From Propionivibrio soli (GTDB lineage: Bacteria > Pseudomonadota > Gammaproteobacteria > Burkholderiales > Rhodocyclaceae): a stretch of DNA of 64,000 nt. The position numbers were made by a program, and so were the translations under genes. Below the pieces are notes generated by a model. That model was given only the letters and a program-made list of their open reading frames with translations. It was not told the DNA's origin and made no database searches. Positions 49,646 through 58,826 of this stretch are shown here, in pieces. Location of the stretch: the NCBI RefSeq assembly GCF_025770765.1, contig NZ_JANZKY010000009.1, forward strand, positions 163,474-227,473. Reading direction: 5' to 3'. Each line of letters starts with the position of its first letter. The first letter of the stretch is position 1.

Positions 49646-51175
49646 TCAATCGGCGACGGCTTTTTCGAACTGTGCCTCCATCTCCGCCATTCGTGCTTCA
49701 ACCTTCTGGTGCCCCCGGATCGACAGGATCAGCGAGATGACCGCCAGTACCATGAGGCCGATCGCAATCGGACGGCTTACCAGGATCGACGGGTCGCCGC
49801 CGGAGATAACCATCGCGCGGCGAAGGTTCGCTTCCGCCATCGGGCCCAGGATGAGAGCGAGAAGGATCGGCGACAGCGGGTAGTCGTAGCGCGTCATCAC
49901 GTAACCCAGAATACCGAACGCCAGGGTCGTGTAGACGTCGAAGATGTTGCTACGCATCGCGAACGCGCCGACAACCGAGAGCACGAAGATCGCCGGCGTC
50001 AGGATCGCCCGATCCACCATGATCACTCGGGCGAAGAGCTGGATGCCGGCCATGCCGATGAACTGCATGGCGAACTGGGCGAGCATCATCGACGCGAAAA
50101 TCTGATAGACGATGTCGATGTGTTCCTTGTACAGCATGGGGCCGGGTTGCAATCCCTGAATCACGAACGCTCCGAGCAGGACGGCAGTGACCGCGTCGCC
50201 CGGCACGCCGAGCGAAAGCAACGGAATCATTGCGCCGCCTGAGCACGAGTTGTTCGCGCACTCGCTGGCGGCCAGCCCTTCGATCTCGCCGTGTCCGTAG
50301 CGTTCCGGGTTCTTGGAGGCGCGCTTGGCTTCGCCGTAAGAGATGAAAGCCGCGATGTCGCCGCCGGCACCCGGGATGGCGCCGATGACGGTACCGATGA
50401 TGCTCGACCGGCAGAGTTCCCTGAAGCAGTACTTGATGTCCTGCCAGCTCGGAAGATACTGGTCCAGCTTGGCTTTTACCTGTTGTGTGACGCCGGACTT
50501 CTGGACCTCGTTGAAGACTTCCGAAACCGCGAACAAGCCGATCAGGGTGGGAATGAAGGGGGGACCTTCCATCATTTCCACCATGCCGAAGGTAAAGCGC
50601 GGGAAGCCCGAAATCGGATCGAACCCGATCGCCGAGATGAGCAGACCGAAAAAGCCGGCCATCATCCCTTTGATCAAGGACCGCCCAGAGATGGAGATGA
50701 TGACGGAGAGCCCGAAAATCGCGAGCGCAAAATATTCCACAGGCCCGAACTCAAGCGCAATGCTCGATATGAAGGGCGATGCGAAAGTCATGATGACCGC
50801 GCCCACGACCCCACCGAAGAATGACGCGAAGAGTGCCATCGCCATGGCACGGCCCGCTTCCCCGCGTTTGGCCATGGGATAGCCTTCCATTACGGTCGCT
50901 GCAGCGGCCGGGGTACCCGGGGTACGGATGAGAATCGCGGAAATGGCGCCGCCATACATCGCGCCGCAGTAGATGCCCATCAGCATGGACAGGCTTTCCA
51001 GTGGCGGGCGCCCGAAAGTGAGGGGAACCAGCAACGCGACCCCCATCGTGGCGGTAAGACCTGGCAAAGCGCCGATGACGATCCCGGCCGTCGTGCCGAC
51101 GCAGATCATGAACAGAATGCCCGGCGTGAATACTGCCGCGTAGCTCGAAAACATCAAGCCCCAGTTGAATTCCAT
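49646..51175 (-). CDS. tctA: tripartite tricarboxylate transporter large membrane subunit TctA
   Basis: This is an inner-membrane protein of 509 residues with about 10-12 hydrophobic segments. It begins MEFNWGLMFSSYAAVFTPG and contains GTTAGIVIGALPGLTATMGVALL, YGGAISAILIRTPGTPAA, GAIPGAGGDIAAFISYGEAKR and GDAVTAVLLGAFVIQGLQPGP, characteristic of TctA. It works with TctB and the binding protein TctC in uptake of citrate or other carboxylates. It is the last gene of the minus-strand tctCBA set. Confidence 0.95.
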   Translation of the reverse strand: MEFNWGLMFSSYAAVFTPGILFMICVGTTAGIVIGALPGLTATMGVALLVPLTFGRPPLESLSMLMGIYCGAMYGGAISAILIRTPGTPAAAATVMEGYPMAKRGEAGRAMAMALFASFFGGVVGAVIMTFASPFISSIALEFGPVEYFALAIFGLSVIISISGRSLIKGMMAGFFGLLISAIGFDPISGFPRFTFGMVEMMEGPPFIPTLIGLFAVSEVFNEVQKSGVTQQVKAKLDQYLPSWQDIKYCFRELCRSSIIGTVIGAIPGAGGDIAAFISYGEAKRASKNPERYGHGEIEGLAASECANNSCSGGAMIPLLSLGVPGDAVTAVLLGAFVIQGLQPGPMLYKEHIDIVYQIFASMMLAQFAMQFIGMAGIQLFARVIMVDRAILTPAIFVLSVVGAFAMRSNIFDVYTTLAFGILGYVMTRYDYPLSPILLALILGPMAEANLRRAMVISGGDPSILVSRPIAIGLMVLAVISLILSIRGHQKVEARMAEMEAQFEKAVAD

Positions 51176-51188
51176 GGCGGATCTCCGG

Positions 51189-51653
51189 CTACAGCATGTC
51201 GGCCAGGAGACCGGCCGGCATTGAAAGGTTGAGAATCTTCTCGAACACCAGCCAGACGCTGACCGTGATAAGCGGTGGAGCGATCAGAATAGGAATCGGT
51301 TTGCGCTTGCCCATGACGACCATCATGAAGGCGAGGAACGCGATGGAGGAGGGAATGAAGCCAACGGGCTCGAGGATGACGCAGAACACCAAAGACGCCG
51401 CGAGCGTTATCAGGCCGCGTTGCACGCCTTTGTCTGCCAAGCGCATCGGTTCAACGGTTCCTTTGCTCTTTCCGCGCACCGCGTTAATGACGAGCACCAC
51501 GCTGAAGAGGATCAGGAACCCAGCCAAAAAATTCGGAAAGAAACTCGGGCCGATTTTCATCACCACGTCGGTTGGCATCTTCGTGCCTTCCCATATGGCA
51601 TACAAGCCGATCAGGATGCCGACGAGCCCGCCGACGATATCTGCGATCTTCAT
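51189..51653 (-). CDS. tctB: tripartite tricarboxylate transporter small membrane subunit TctB
   Basis: This is a 154-residue membrane protein with about four hydrophobic segments. It has GPSFFPNFLAGFLILFSVVL, typical of TctB, which pairs with TctA in the membrane. It lies 13 bases before tctA and about 45 bases past a terminator-like hairpin that separates it from tctC. Confidence 0.92.
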   Translation of the reverse strand: MKIADIVGGLVGILIGLYAIWEGTKMPTDVVMKIGPSFFPNFLAGFLILFSVVLVINAVRGKSKGTVEPMRLADKGVQRGLITLAASLVFCVILEPVGFIPSSIAFLAFMMVVMGKRKPIPILIAPPLITVSVWLVFEKILNLSMPAGLLADML

Positions 51654-51695
51654 GGTTGCGCAACTCTCCCAGCGCTGAAGCTTTATCTACCTAGA

Positions 51696-51725
51696 CAAAA
51701 AGGGCGGCCAACGAGGCCGCCCTTT
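51696..51725 (-). terminator. intrinsic terminator between tctC and tctB
   Basis: On the minus strand AAAGGGCGGCC-TCGTT-GGCCGCCCTTT makes an 11-bp stem followed by TTTTTG. It lies 15 bases after the tctC stop and before tctB. It would lower tctBA transcription relative to tctC, which fits a higher need for the binding protein. Confidence 0.8.
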
Positions 51726-51740
51726 CCCGGATAACTGCCG

Positions 51741-52700
51741 TTACTTCTTGGCGAGTCCGAGGCTCTTCATCACAGCCTCGACGTCTTTGTAGTTCTGATC
51801 GAGGAACTTCGTGAAATCAGCACTGTTTTGGTAAGCCAGATTGAGCGATGCCTTCGCTGCAAATTCCTGGAATTCCGGCGAGTCGTACGCTTTCTTGAAC
51901 GCGTCCGCCAGCTTTGTCTTGATAGGTGCCGGAACGCCCTTCGGCAGGCCGAGACCGCGCCAGGTGTAGAACTGCACGTCGACGCCCTGCTCCTTGAACG
52001 TCGGAACGTCTGGGAAGATCTTGTCGCGATCGGCCGACATGACGCCAAGAAGCTTCAAGTTGCCGGCTTGCACCTGACCTTTCACTTCAGCAACCGACAC
52101 GGCAACCGCCTTGATGTGGCCACCTACCAGCGCTGTGACCGCCGGTTGTGCACCGTCGAACGGAACGTGCTTGACCTGGACACCGGTCTTTTCCGCCGCC
52201 AGACCCGCCGCAATATGCCATACGGATCCCGGCGCAGAGTTACCGATGGTGATTTCACCCGGGTGTGCCTTCGCGTAGTCCATGAAGCCGCGCACGGTGT
52301 TGTATGGAGCGTCTTGGCGTACCGTCAATGCCGCCGGGTCCGAATTGATGCGCATCAACGGGTCGAAGTCCTTCCAGGTGAAGGGAACGAGGCCCTGTGG
52401 CGGCAAGGAATTCAGCTCGAAGGTGATCATGCCCAGTGTGTAGCCGTCCGGGCGCGCGGCACGAATGGCGTTATGTCCAATGGCACCGGCGCCGCCAGTT
52501 TGGTTTACCACGTTGATCGTCTGACCGAGGTGCTTCTCGGCGGCTTTTGCCAGCGCACGGAGCAGGACGTCCGTCCCACCGCCTGCCGTCCAAGGGCAGA
52601 TGACTGTTACCGGCTTATCCGGATACGCCGCCAAGGCGGGAGTGACAATAATGCCGGCGGCTAAAGCGACGGCACCTGCGAGCATCGTTCTGCGTTTCAT
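51741..52700 (-). CDS. tctC: tripartite tricarboxylate transporter substrate-binding protein TctC
   Basis: This is a 319-residue periplasmic binding protein. The signal peptide is about 1-24 (MKRRTMLAGAVALAAGIIVTPALA-like). Bug-family features include YPDKPVTVICPWTAGGGTD, VVNQTGGAGAIGHNAI and VKHVPFDGAQPAVTALVGGHI. It delivers a carboxylate to TctAB. It is the first gene of tctCBA and is followed by a terminator-like hairpin. Confidence 0.93.
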   Translation of the reverse strand: MKRRTMLAGAVALAAGIIVTPALAAYPDKPVTVICPWTAGGGTDVLLRALAKAAEKHLGQTINVVNQTGGAGAIGHNAIRAARPDGYTLGMITFELNSLPPQGLVPFTWKDFDPLMRINSDPAALTVRQDAPYNTVRGFMDYAKAHPGEITIGNSAPGSVWHIAAGLAAEKTGVQVKHVPFDGAQPAVTALVGGHIKAVAVSVAEVKGQVQAGNLKLLGVMSADRDKIFPDVPTFKEQGVDVQFYTWRGLGLPKGVPAPIKTKLADAFKKAYDSPEFQEFAAKASLNLAYQNSADFTKFLDQNYKDVEAVMKSLGLAKK

Positions 52701-52882
52701 GACTGGGCCTCCTCGTTCTAGTATTTGTCCATCAGGGATGACTCTGAATAGCCGCCGACGCTTTTGGCACCGCCGGCGCCACGGGAATCACTTTATGGCC
52801 GGGCCAATCGGACGTCAACTCTCGATTGGTAAAGTTGTCAGGCCGCAATCTGCGTTGCGAGATCCTTTCTGCCGGGGCGGGA

Positions 52883-53242
52883 CTACTTCGCGATCGGGTC
52901 GTTTCGTCCCGAGAAGCGATCGCTCATGCGAAAAGCGGCATCGCTGAAAAGACCCGTAGGTTTCTCGGCACAGTAACGGTCCACGAAGTTCTCTACCGTT
53001 CCGCGAGACATTGCCGATACCTGCTGCTTCTGATTTGCGTAATTATGTCCTGTCAATACGCCGCGAATCCAGGACACAAGCTCTTTGCGTTGGTCGGGGT
53101 CATCTTTAGATTTGACCCAGGTCTGGCACGACATTTCGTCGAAACCGACGATCACCACCGGCGCGGCCGACGCCCCGTACACGGTAGCGAACAGCACGCA
53201 GGGGAGTAACAGGCGCAACGGCTTGCTCAACATCTTTTTCAT
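52883..53242 (-). CDS. small exported protein with conserved cysteines (HdeA-like context)
   Basis: This is a 119-residue protein. A signal peptide covers about 1-25 (MKKMLSKPLRLLLPCVLFATVYGASAA). The mature part has two Cys (MSCQTW and DRYCAEK) with SWIRGVLTGHNYANQ between, a pattern seen in small periplasmic proteins of unknown function, possibly with a disulfide. I chose the ATG at 53242; a longer frame is open. It is divergent from gmk, and its position between tctC and gmk suggests an insertion into the yicC/gmk neighbourhood. Confidence 0.7.
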   Translation of the reverse strand: MKKMLSKPLRLLLPCVLFATVYGASAAPVVIVGFDEMSCQTWVKSKDDPDQRKELVSWIRGVLTGHNYANQKQQVSAMSRGTVENFVDRYCAEKPTGLFSDAAFRMSDRFSGRNDPIAK

Positions 53243-53357
53243 TCCATCAGCACAGGGATTTGCTGCTGATTCATTCTGACCCGAACGGCGGCCGGCGTCC
53301 ACAATCCGCATCGGGTTACAATCGACCGATCGCCATCGGAACGATCTCCGCATTCTC

Positions 53358-53966
53358 ATGAACGGTCATCTTTATATTGTGGCGGCGCCGTCCGGCGCCG
53401 GAAAAACAACGCTTGTTCGCCTCTTGTTGGAGAACGATTCGGGTATCCGCGTGTCCATTTCGACAACCACGCGCGCTCCGCGTCCAGGAGAAGCCGACGG
53501 CCGCGAGTACCATTTCGTGGACGTTAACCGGTTCTTGGACATGGTGAGCCGTGGCGATTTTCTCGAGTGGGCTGAGGTGCACGGCAACTACTACGGGACA
53601 TCGAAAGGCTGGATTGAGTCCGAACTGATGTCCGGACGCGACATCCTGCTCGAGATCGATTGGCAGGGCGCGCAGCAGGTACGGAAAGCGTTTCCCAACG
53701 CGATCGGTGTGTTCATCCTGCCGCCTTCGCTCGAAACGCTGAAGGAGCGACTGGCGGATCGGGGGACGGACTCGCAGGAGACGATCGCCCGTCGGCTGGC
53801 GGCAGCGCGGGACGAGATGCGGCATGTCGATGAATTCGACTATGTTATTATCAACGACGATCTGCGGCAGGCCTTGGACAACCTTCTTTCGGTCGTCCGC
53901 GCCTCGCGGCTTCGCTATGCTACGCAGCGTCAGCGGCACGCCTCGCTGTTCGCGGCGCTCCTATGA
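53358..53966 (+). CDS. gmk: guanylate kinase
   Basis: Gmk phosphorylates GMP to GDP. The 202-residue protein has the P-loop [16 protein letters not shown] (about 9-24), [20 protein letters not shown] (GMP binding), [14 protein letters not shown] and [10 protein letters not shown], and matches the family's length. It is followed 19 bases later by rpoZ and then spoT, the order known from E. coli. Confidence 0.96.
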   Translation: MNGHLYIVAAPSGAGKTTLVRLLLENDSGIRVSISTTTRAPRPGEADGREYHFVDVNRFLDMVSRGDFLEWAEVHGNYYGTSKGWIESELMSGRDILLEIDWQGAQQVRKAFPNAIGVFILPPSLETLKERLADRGTDSQETIARRLAAARDEMRHVDEFDYVIINDDLRQALDNLLSVVRASRLRYATQRQRHASLFAALL

Positions 53967-53985
53967 TTTCAGGAAGAAGAGAACG

Positions 53986-54192
53986 ATGGCACGTATTACT
54001 GTAGACGACTGCATGGAGAACATTCCCAACCGCTTTCAGATGACGCTGGCGGCCACCTACCGCGCCCGTCAGATCACGGCCGGCGCGTCGCCGATGGTCG
54101 ACCCGGATCGCGATAAACCCACGGTGATCGCATTGCGTGAACTGGCGCAAGGCATGTACGGTCTGGAAGTCCTCAACCGCGGCCACGCTTGA
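53986..54192 (+). CDS. rpoZ: DNA-directed RNA polymerase omega subunit
   Basis: This is a 68-residue omega subunit. It starts [23 protein letters not shown], with the conserved [10 protein letters not shown] and VIALREL, and matches RpoZ in length. AGGAAGAAGAG precedes the ATG at 53986. It lies between gmk and spoT. Confidence 0.95.
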   Translation: MARITVDDCMENIPNRFQMTLAATYRARQITAGASPMVDPDRDKPTVIALRELAQGMYGLEVLNRGHA

Positions 54193-54222
54193 CCGAGTAG
54201 AAGCACTGAGTGGTGAGCGATA

Positions 54223-56454
54223 GTGGACTCGAACGCTATGGCCACCGATTCGACAAGCGGCCCGACGGCCAACGAAACGGAACAAGACGGTCGCGTTGAT
54301 GAGCACAACGGACCGGGTAAAGTCGTTTACGAATACGAGGATCCGGCGTACCGGGTCTTCGTAGACACCCTCAACTACCTCGAGCCCGAGGAGATCGAGC
54401 AAGTCCTGGCAGCCTATCGTTTCGGCGAGAAGGCGCATCAGGGGCAGACTCGCCTGTCGGGAGAACCCTACATCACGCATCCGCTCGCCGTGGCCGGGGC
54501 GCTCGCCGAATGGCGGATGGATGCGCCCGCCATCATCGCCGCGTTACTGCACGACGTGATGGAAGATACTTCGGTGTCCAAGGCGGAGATCGCGGAGCGT
54601 TTCGGCAAGCAGGTTGCCGATCTCGTTGACGGTCTTTCGAAGCTGGACCGGATCGAGTTCCAGTCGTACCAGGATGCGCAAGCGGAAAACTTCCGCAAGA
54701 TGCTGATGGCCATGGCGACCGATTTGCGCATCGTGCTCATCAAGCTTGCCGACCGCCGTCATAACCTACAGACGATGGCGCCGGTGCGGCCTGACAAGCG
54801 GCGCCGGATCGCGCACGAAACGCTGGAAATCTATGCGCCGATCGCGACCCGGCTTGGCCTGAACAATATTTCCCGCCAGTTGCAGGATCTATCGTTCAAG
54901 CACATCTATCCGATGCGCTTTCGAGTGCTGACGCGGGCGGTCAAGGCGGTAAGGGGCAATCGGCGCGAACTGCTGTCGAAAATCCTCGACGGCATCCGCA
55001 GCAAGTTGCAGGAGTCGAACATCGAAGCCGGCGTCTTCGGCCGCGAGAAGAGCCTCTACTCGATTTACCACAAGATGGTCGACAAGCACCTGAGCTTCTC
55101 GCAGGTGCTCGATATCTACGGCTTTCGCGTCATCGTGCGCGACGTGCCTACCTGTTACCTCGCGCTCGGTGCGCTGCACTCGCGCTACAAGCCCGTCCCC
55201 GGCAAGTTCAAGGACTACATCGCGATTCCGAAGGCGAACGGTTACCAGTCCTTGCATACGACGCTGATCGGGCCGTACGGGACGCCGATCGAAATCCAGA
55301 TCCGCACGCAGAGCATGCACCACCTCGCCGAGGAGGGGATCGCCTCGCACTGGCTGTATAAGGACAGCGAGGAAAGCGGCGCCGACTTGCAGGTGAAGAC
55401 GCACAAGTGGCTGCAATCGCTCCTTGAACTGCAAGGCGCGAGCGGCGACTCGTCGGAGTTCCTCGAGCACGTGAAAGTCGACCTCTTCCCGGACGAGGTG
55501 TACGTCTTCACGCCGAAGGGAAAAATTCTTGCATTGCCGCGCGGTGCGACAGTCATCGACTTTGCCTATGCGGTGCATACCGACATTGGCCACCGCTGCG
55601 TGGCGGCGCGCATCGACCACGAGTTGATTCCTCTGTCTGCGGAGTTGAACAACGGCAACCAGGTCGAGATCATCACCGCCCCGCACGCCAACCCGAATCC
55701 GGCATGGCTGAATTACGTGAAAACGAGCCGGGCGCGCAGCAAGATCCGTCAGTTCCTGAAGGCCATCCAGCAGGACAGTTCGAGCGCGTTGGGCGAGAAC
55801 ATGCTCAATCAGGAGCTACAAGCCCTGGGCGTAGTGCCGTCGGAAATTCCAGCGGCCGTCTGGGAGCGCGTGATCCGCGACTCGGGAAAGAAATCCCGGC
55901 GCGAAATCCTCACCGACATCGGCCTCGGCCGCAGTTTGGCCGCCGTCTTCGCTCGCCGCCTGGTAGCCAATGACGAGGTGCCGCAGAACGAAGTCAGCGA
56001 ATCGAAGCCGTTGGTGATCCGGGGTACCGAGGGCATGGCGGTGCAGCTGGCGCCGTGTTGCCAGCCGATCCCGGGTGACCCGATCGTCGGCCTGCTTCGC
56101 AACGGCCAGGGCCTGCGTATCCATACGCATGCCTGCCAGGCAACCCGAAAATCCCGCACGACCGAGCCGCAAAACTGGATCAACGTTGAGTGGGAGCCTG
56201 ATCCCGATCAGTGTTTCGACGTCCGCATCCGGGTGACGGCCAAGAAGGTCCGCGGACTCCTTGGGCGGGTTGCGACCGGCATTTCGCAAGCCGGCGCGAA
56301 CATCGAACATGTCAACATGGACGGCAAGAAACCCGGTCTCTTTATCGACCTGCATTTCCTCGTTCAGGTTTCCGGTCGTCCCCACCTCGCTGCGCTCATG
56401 CGCAGTCTGCGCCGCATTCCCGATGTGGTGCGTATCGTCCGCGAACAGGAGTAG
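54223..56454 (+). CDS. spoT: bifunctional (p)ppGpp synthetase/hydrolase SpoT
   Basis: This is a 743-residue stringent-response enzyme. The HD hydrolase domain (about 60-200) has HPLAVAGALAEW, HDVMEDT and LADRRHNLQTM. The synthetase domain has GREKSLYSIYHKMV, YGFRVIVRD, DYIAIPKANGYQSLHTT and EIQIRT. A TGS domain (DEVYVFTPKGKILALPRG), a Zn/helical region and a C-terminal ACT domain follow. The intact HD motif and RxKS-type loop mark it as bifunctional. The start is a GTG at 54223; an ATG at 54238 is an alternative. Confidence 0.95.
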   Translation: MDSNAMATDSTSGPTANETEQDGRVDEHNGPGKVVYEYEDPAYRVFVDTLNYLEPEEIEQVLAAYRFGEKAHQGQTRLSGEPYITHPLAVAGALAEWRMDAPAIIAALLHDVMEDTSVSKAEIAERFGKQVADLVDGLSKLDRIEFQSYQDAQAENFRKMLMAMATDLRIVLIKLADRRHNLQTMAPVRPDKRRRIAHETLEIYAPIATRLGLNNISRQLQDLSFKHIYPMRFRVLTRAVKAVRGNRRELLSKILDGIRSKLQESNIEAGVFGREKSLYSIYHKMVDKHLSFSQVLDIYGFRVIVRDVPTCYLALGALHSRYKPVPGKFKDYIAIPKANGYQSLHTTLIGPYGTPIEIQIRTQSMHHLAEEGIASHWLYKDSEESGADLQVKTHKWLQSLLELQGASGDSSEFLEHVKVDLFPDEVYVFTPKGKILALPRGATVIDFAYAVHTDIGHRCVAARIDHELIPLSAELNNGNQVEIITAPHANPNPAWLNYVKTSRARSKIRQFLKAIQQDSSSALGENMLNQELQALGVVPSEIPAAVWERVIRDSGKKSRREILTDIGLGRSLAAVFARRLVANDEVPQNEVSESKPLVIRGTEGMAVQLAPCCQPIPGDPIVGLLRNGQGLRIHTHACQATRKSRTTEPQNWINVEWEPDPDQCFDVRIRVTAKKVRGLLGRVATGISQAGANIEHVNMDGKKPGLFIDLHFLVQVSGRPHLAALMRSLRRIPDVVRIVREQE

Positions 56455-56456
56455 TT

Positions 56457-57704
56457 TTGAAAGTCTTGATTCTTGGCGCCGGCGTCGTCGGCGTCAGCAG
56501 TGCGTGGTACCTCGCCAAAGATGGGCACGAAGTAACTGTTGTCGATCGCCAGCCTGGCGCCGGTCTTGAAACCAGTTTCGCCAACGGCGGCCAGATTTCG
56601 GTTTCCCACGCGGAACCCTGGTCCAACCCGCATGCCCCCGCCCGTGCGCTGTCGTGGTTCGGCCGCGAGGATGCGCCGCTACTTTTCCGTCTGCGCTGGG
56701 ATACGGCGCTTTTCGACTGGAGCGTGCGCTTTCTGCGCGAATGCACGCCGGGCCGCACGCGGTCGAACATTCGGGACATCGTGACCCTGGCGCTCTATAG
56801 CCGGGAGCAGCTCAAGGCGCTGCGGCAAGAAACGGCGATCGAGTACGACCACCTCGAACGCGGCATTCTTCATGTGTACACGGACCCGAAAGAGTTCGCG
56901 TCCGCGGTGGAGGCTTCCAAGGTCTTGCGCGAGTTTGGCTGTGACCGGCGCACCGTGGATGCGGACGAATGCGTTGCGATCGAGCCGGCGCTGAAGGCGG
57001 CACGGCCACTCCTTGTCGGCGGGGACTATACCGTGGCTGATGAATCGGGAGACGCTCAATGCTTCACCCGTAAGCTGGCGGAACTATGCGAAAGCAAAGG
57101 GGTGAAATTCCGCTACGGCGTATCGGTTGAGCGGTTAGCCACCGACGGTAGCGGTGTCGGAGGCGTCATCGCTAAAACGCCTCGCGGAGACGAGACGATC
57201 AGCGCTGATGCATACGTTGTTGCTCTGGGCAGCTACTCCCCCCGCATGGTCCGACCTTTGGGAATCCGCCTGCCGGTTTATCCGGCCAAAGGCTATTCGG
57301 CGACCGTCCCGCTCGGCGAATCCAGCGTCGCGCCGACTGTCGCCATGACCGACGACGGCCACAAGCTTGTGTTCTCCCGCCTCGGGCAGCGGTTGCGCAT
57401 CGCCGGCACGGCAGAGTTCAATGGCTACAACACCGAACTCAATCAAGTACGGTGCGAGGCGCTCATGTCGCGGACGCATGAACTTTTCCCCGAACTTCGC
57501 CCCGCAGGAAAGCCCGAGTTCTGGTGCGGTCTGCGTCCGTCAACGCCGTCCAATGTCCCCTACATCGGGCGTAGCGGAATACCCAACCTGTTCCTCAATA
57601 CGGGCCACGGAACGCTGGGCTGGACGATGGCCTGCGGCTCGGGGACGGCGCTTGCGGACATTGTCGCGGGCCGAAAGCCGGAGGTTCCTCTGCGCGCGAT
57701 GTGA
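56457..57704 (+). CDS. dadA: D-amino acid dehydrogenase (DadA-like)
   Basis: This is a 415-residue FAD-dependent dehydrogenase that oxidises D-amino acids at the inner membrane. The dinucleotide motif MKVLILGAGVVGVSSAWYLAKDG starts the protein, and NGGQISVSHAEPW, PVYPAKGYSAT and FLNTGHGTLGWTMACGSG follow, as in DadA. The start is a TTG at 56457, only two bases after spoT, with a perfect AGGAG five bases upstream. No alr/dadX follows; the next gene encodes a TatD nuclease. Confidence 0.92.
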   Translation: MKVLILGAGVVGVSSAWYLAKDGHEVTVVDRQPGAGLETSFANGGQISVSHAEPWSNPHAPARALSWFGREDAPLLFRLRWDTALFDWSVRFLRECTPGRTRSNIRDIVTLALYSREQLKALRQETAIEYDHLERGILHVYTDPKEFASAVEASKVLREFGCDRRTVDADECVAIEPALKAARPLLVGGDYTVADESGDAQCFTRKLAELCESKGVKFRYGVSVERLATDGSGVGGVIAKTPRGDETISADAYVVALGSYSPRMVRPLGIRLPVYPAKGYSATVPLGESSVAPTVAMTDDGHKLVFSRLGQRLRIAGTAEFNGYNTELNQVRCEALMSRTHELFPELRPAGKPEFWCGLRPSTPSNVPYIGRSGIPNLFLNTGHGTLGWTMACGSGTALADIVAGRKPEVPLRAM

Positions 57705-57794
57705 CCAACCTTCTCGCGCACGTTACGCGGGAATGGCGATCTGCAAGCACGTGGTGGGCGGGCAGCGAAGACACGAAATGGCCAGGAGGTCTGC

Positions 57795-58583
57795 ATGCCC
57801 GCAACGCTTTTGATCGACACCCATTGCCATCTCGATGCCGGCGAGTTTGCCGATGACCGCGACGGGGTTGCCGCTGCGGCCCGGCATGTCGGCGTGGGTA
57901 CGATCGTTGTTCCGTCCGTCGCGGCGAGCAACTTCACGGTAGTTCGGGCATGTGCCGAGTGCTACTCGCACTGCCGGATTGCCTACGGGATCCATCCTCT
58001 CTACATAGAACAAGCGCTCGATGACGACCTCCTGCGCTTGCGCGACTGGTTGCGATGCGAAGAGAGCGGGGCATTGCGCCCCGTCGCCGTAGGGGAAATC
58101 GGACTCGATTACTACGTGCCTGGGGTCGACGTTGCCCGCCAAGAGAGATTCTTCATCGAGCAATTGAAAATCGCCCGTGACTTCGACCTTCCTGTGCTGT
58201 TGCATGTTCGGCGCGCGATAGATCAAGTGCTCAAATGCTTACGGCGTGTCGGGGTGCGCGGAGGAATTGCCCACGCATTCAATGGCAGCCGGCAACAGGC
58301 GGACCAATTTCTCGCGCTGGGTTTCAAGCTGGGTTTTGGCGGCGCAATGACGTATCCCCGTGCCACCCGCCTTCGCACCCTGGCGGCAGATTTACCCCTC
58401 GAAGCGCTCGTACTCGAAACCGACGCTCCCGATATCCCTCCGGCGTGGATCGGCAGAGGTCGCAACAGCCCGGCTGAGCTGCCTCGCATCGCTGAGGCGC
58501 TGGCGGACTTGCGCGGCATAGAAACCGCCGAAGTGGCCGCCATGACGACAAGCAACGCCAAGTCGGTACTCTTTCTCTCTTGA
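57795..58583 (+). CDS. TatD family metal-dependent hydrolase/DNase
   Basis: This is a 262-residue TIM-barrel metal nuclease. Ligands are visible in DTHCHLD (His10, His12), GEIGLDYY, the LLHVRRA His, AHAFNG and LETDAPD. It matches the YcfH/TatD family in length. AGGAGG lies upstream of the ATG. It lies downstream of dadA and upstream of frdA, with no evident functional link. Confidence 0.92.
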   Translation: MPATLLIDTHCHLDAGEFADDRDGVAAAARHVGVGTIVVPSVAASNFTVVRACAECYSHCRIAYGIHPLYIEQALDDDLLRLRDWLRCEESGALRPVAVGEIGLDYYVPGVDVARQERFFIEQLKIARDFDLPVLLHVRRAIDQVLKCLRRVGVRGGIAHAFNGSRQQADQFLALGFKLGFGGAMTYPRATRLRTLAADLPLEALVLETDAPDIPPAWIGRGRNSPAELPRIAEALADLRGIETAEVAAMTTSNAKSVLFLS

Positions 58584-58698
58584 CTCGCGGTTTTCCGCCG
58601 CGCAACGGCTCTATTGCAGGCGCTCGATGCGCTCAAAACATCCCGGTTTCTTGTCCGGCAGGAAGGGGCCGCGCCTCTTGGCTTGCGGCCATCCCAAG

Positions 58699-58727
58699 TT
58701 GTCGGACAATGAAAAAGACGCCATAAT
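58699..58727 (+). promoter_or_regulatory. sigma70-like promoter of frdABCD
   Basis: A -35 TTGTCG (58699-58704, 4 of 6) is followed by a 17-base spacer and a -10 CATAAT (58722-58727, 5 of 6). The predicted start is near 58734, giving a leader of about 90 bases before frdA. I found no FNR site with TTGAT...ATCAA symmetry in this leader. Confidence 0.55.
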
Positions 58728-58826
58728 CGCGGGCTGTTGAGCATAGAGCACCGTCGGGAAGCGCTCTGGCGGGGTCACAGTGCGCTAATCGTAGCTGAGT
58801 TCGCGTAAAGCGAGAAAGGATTGAGC

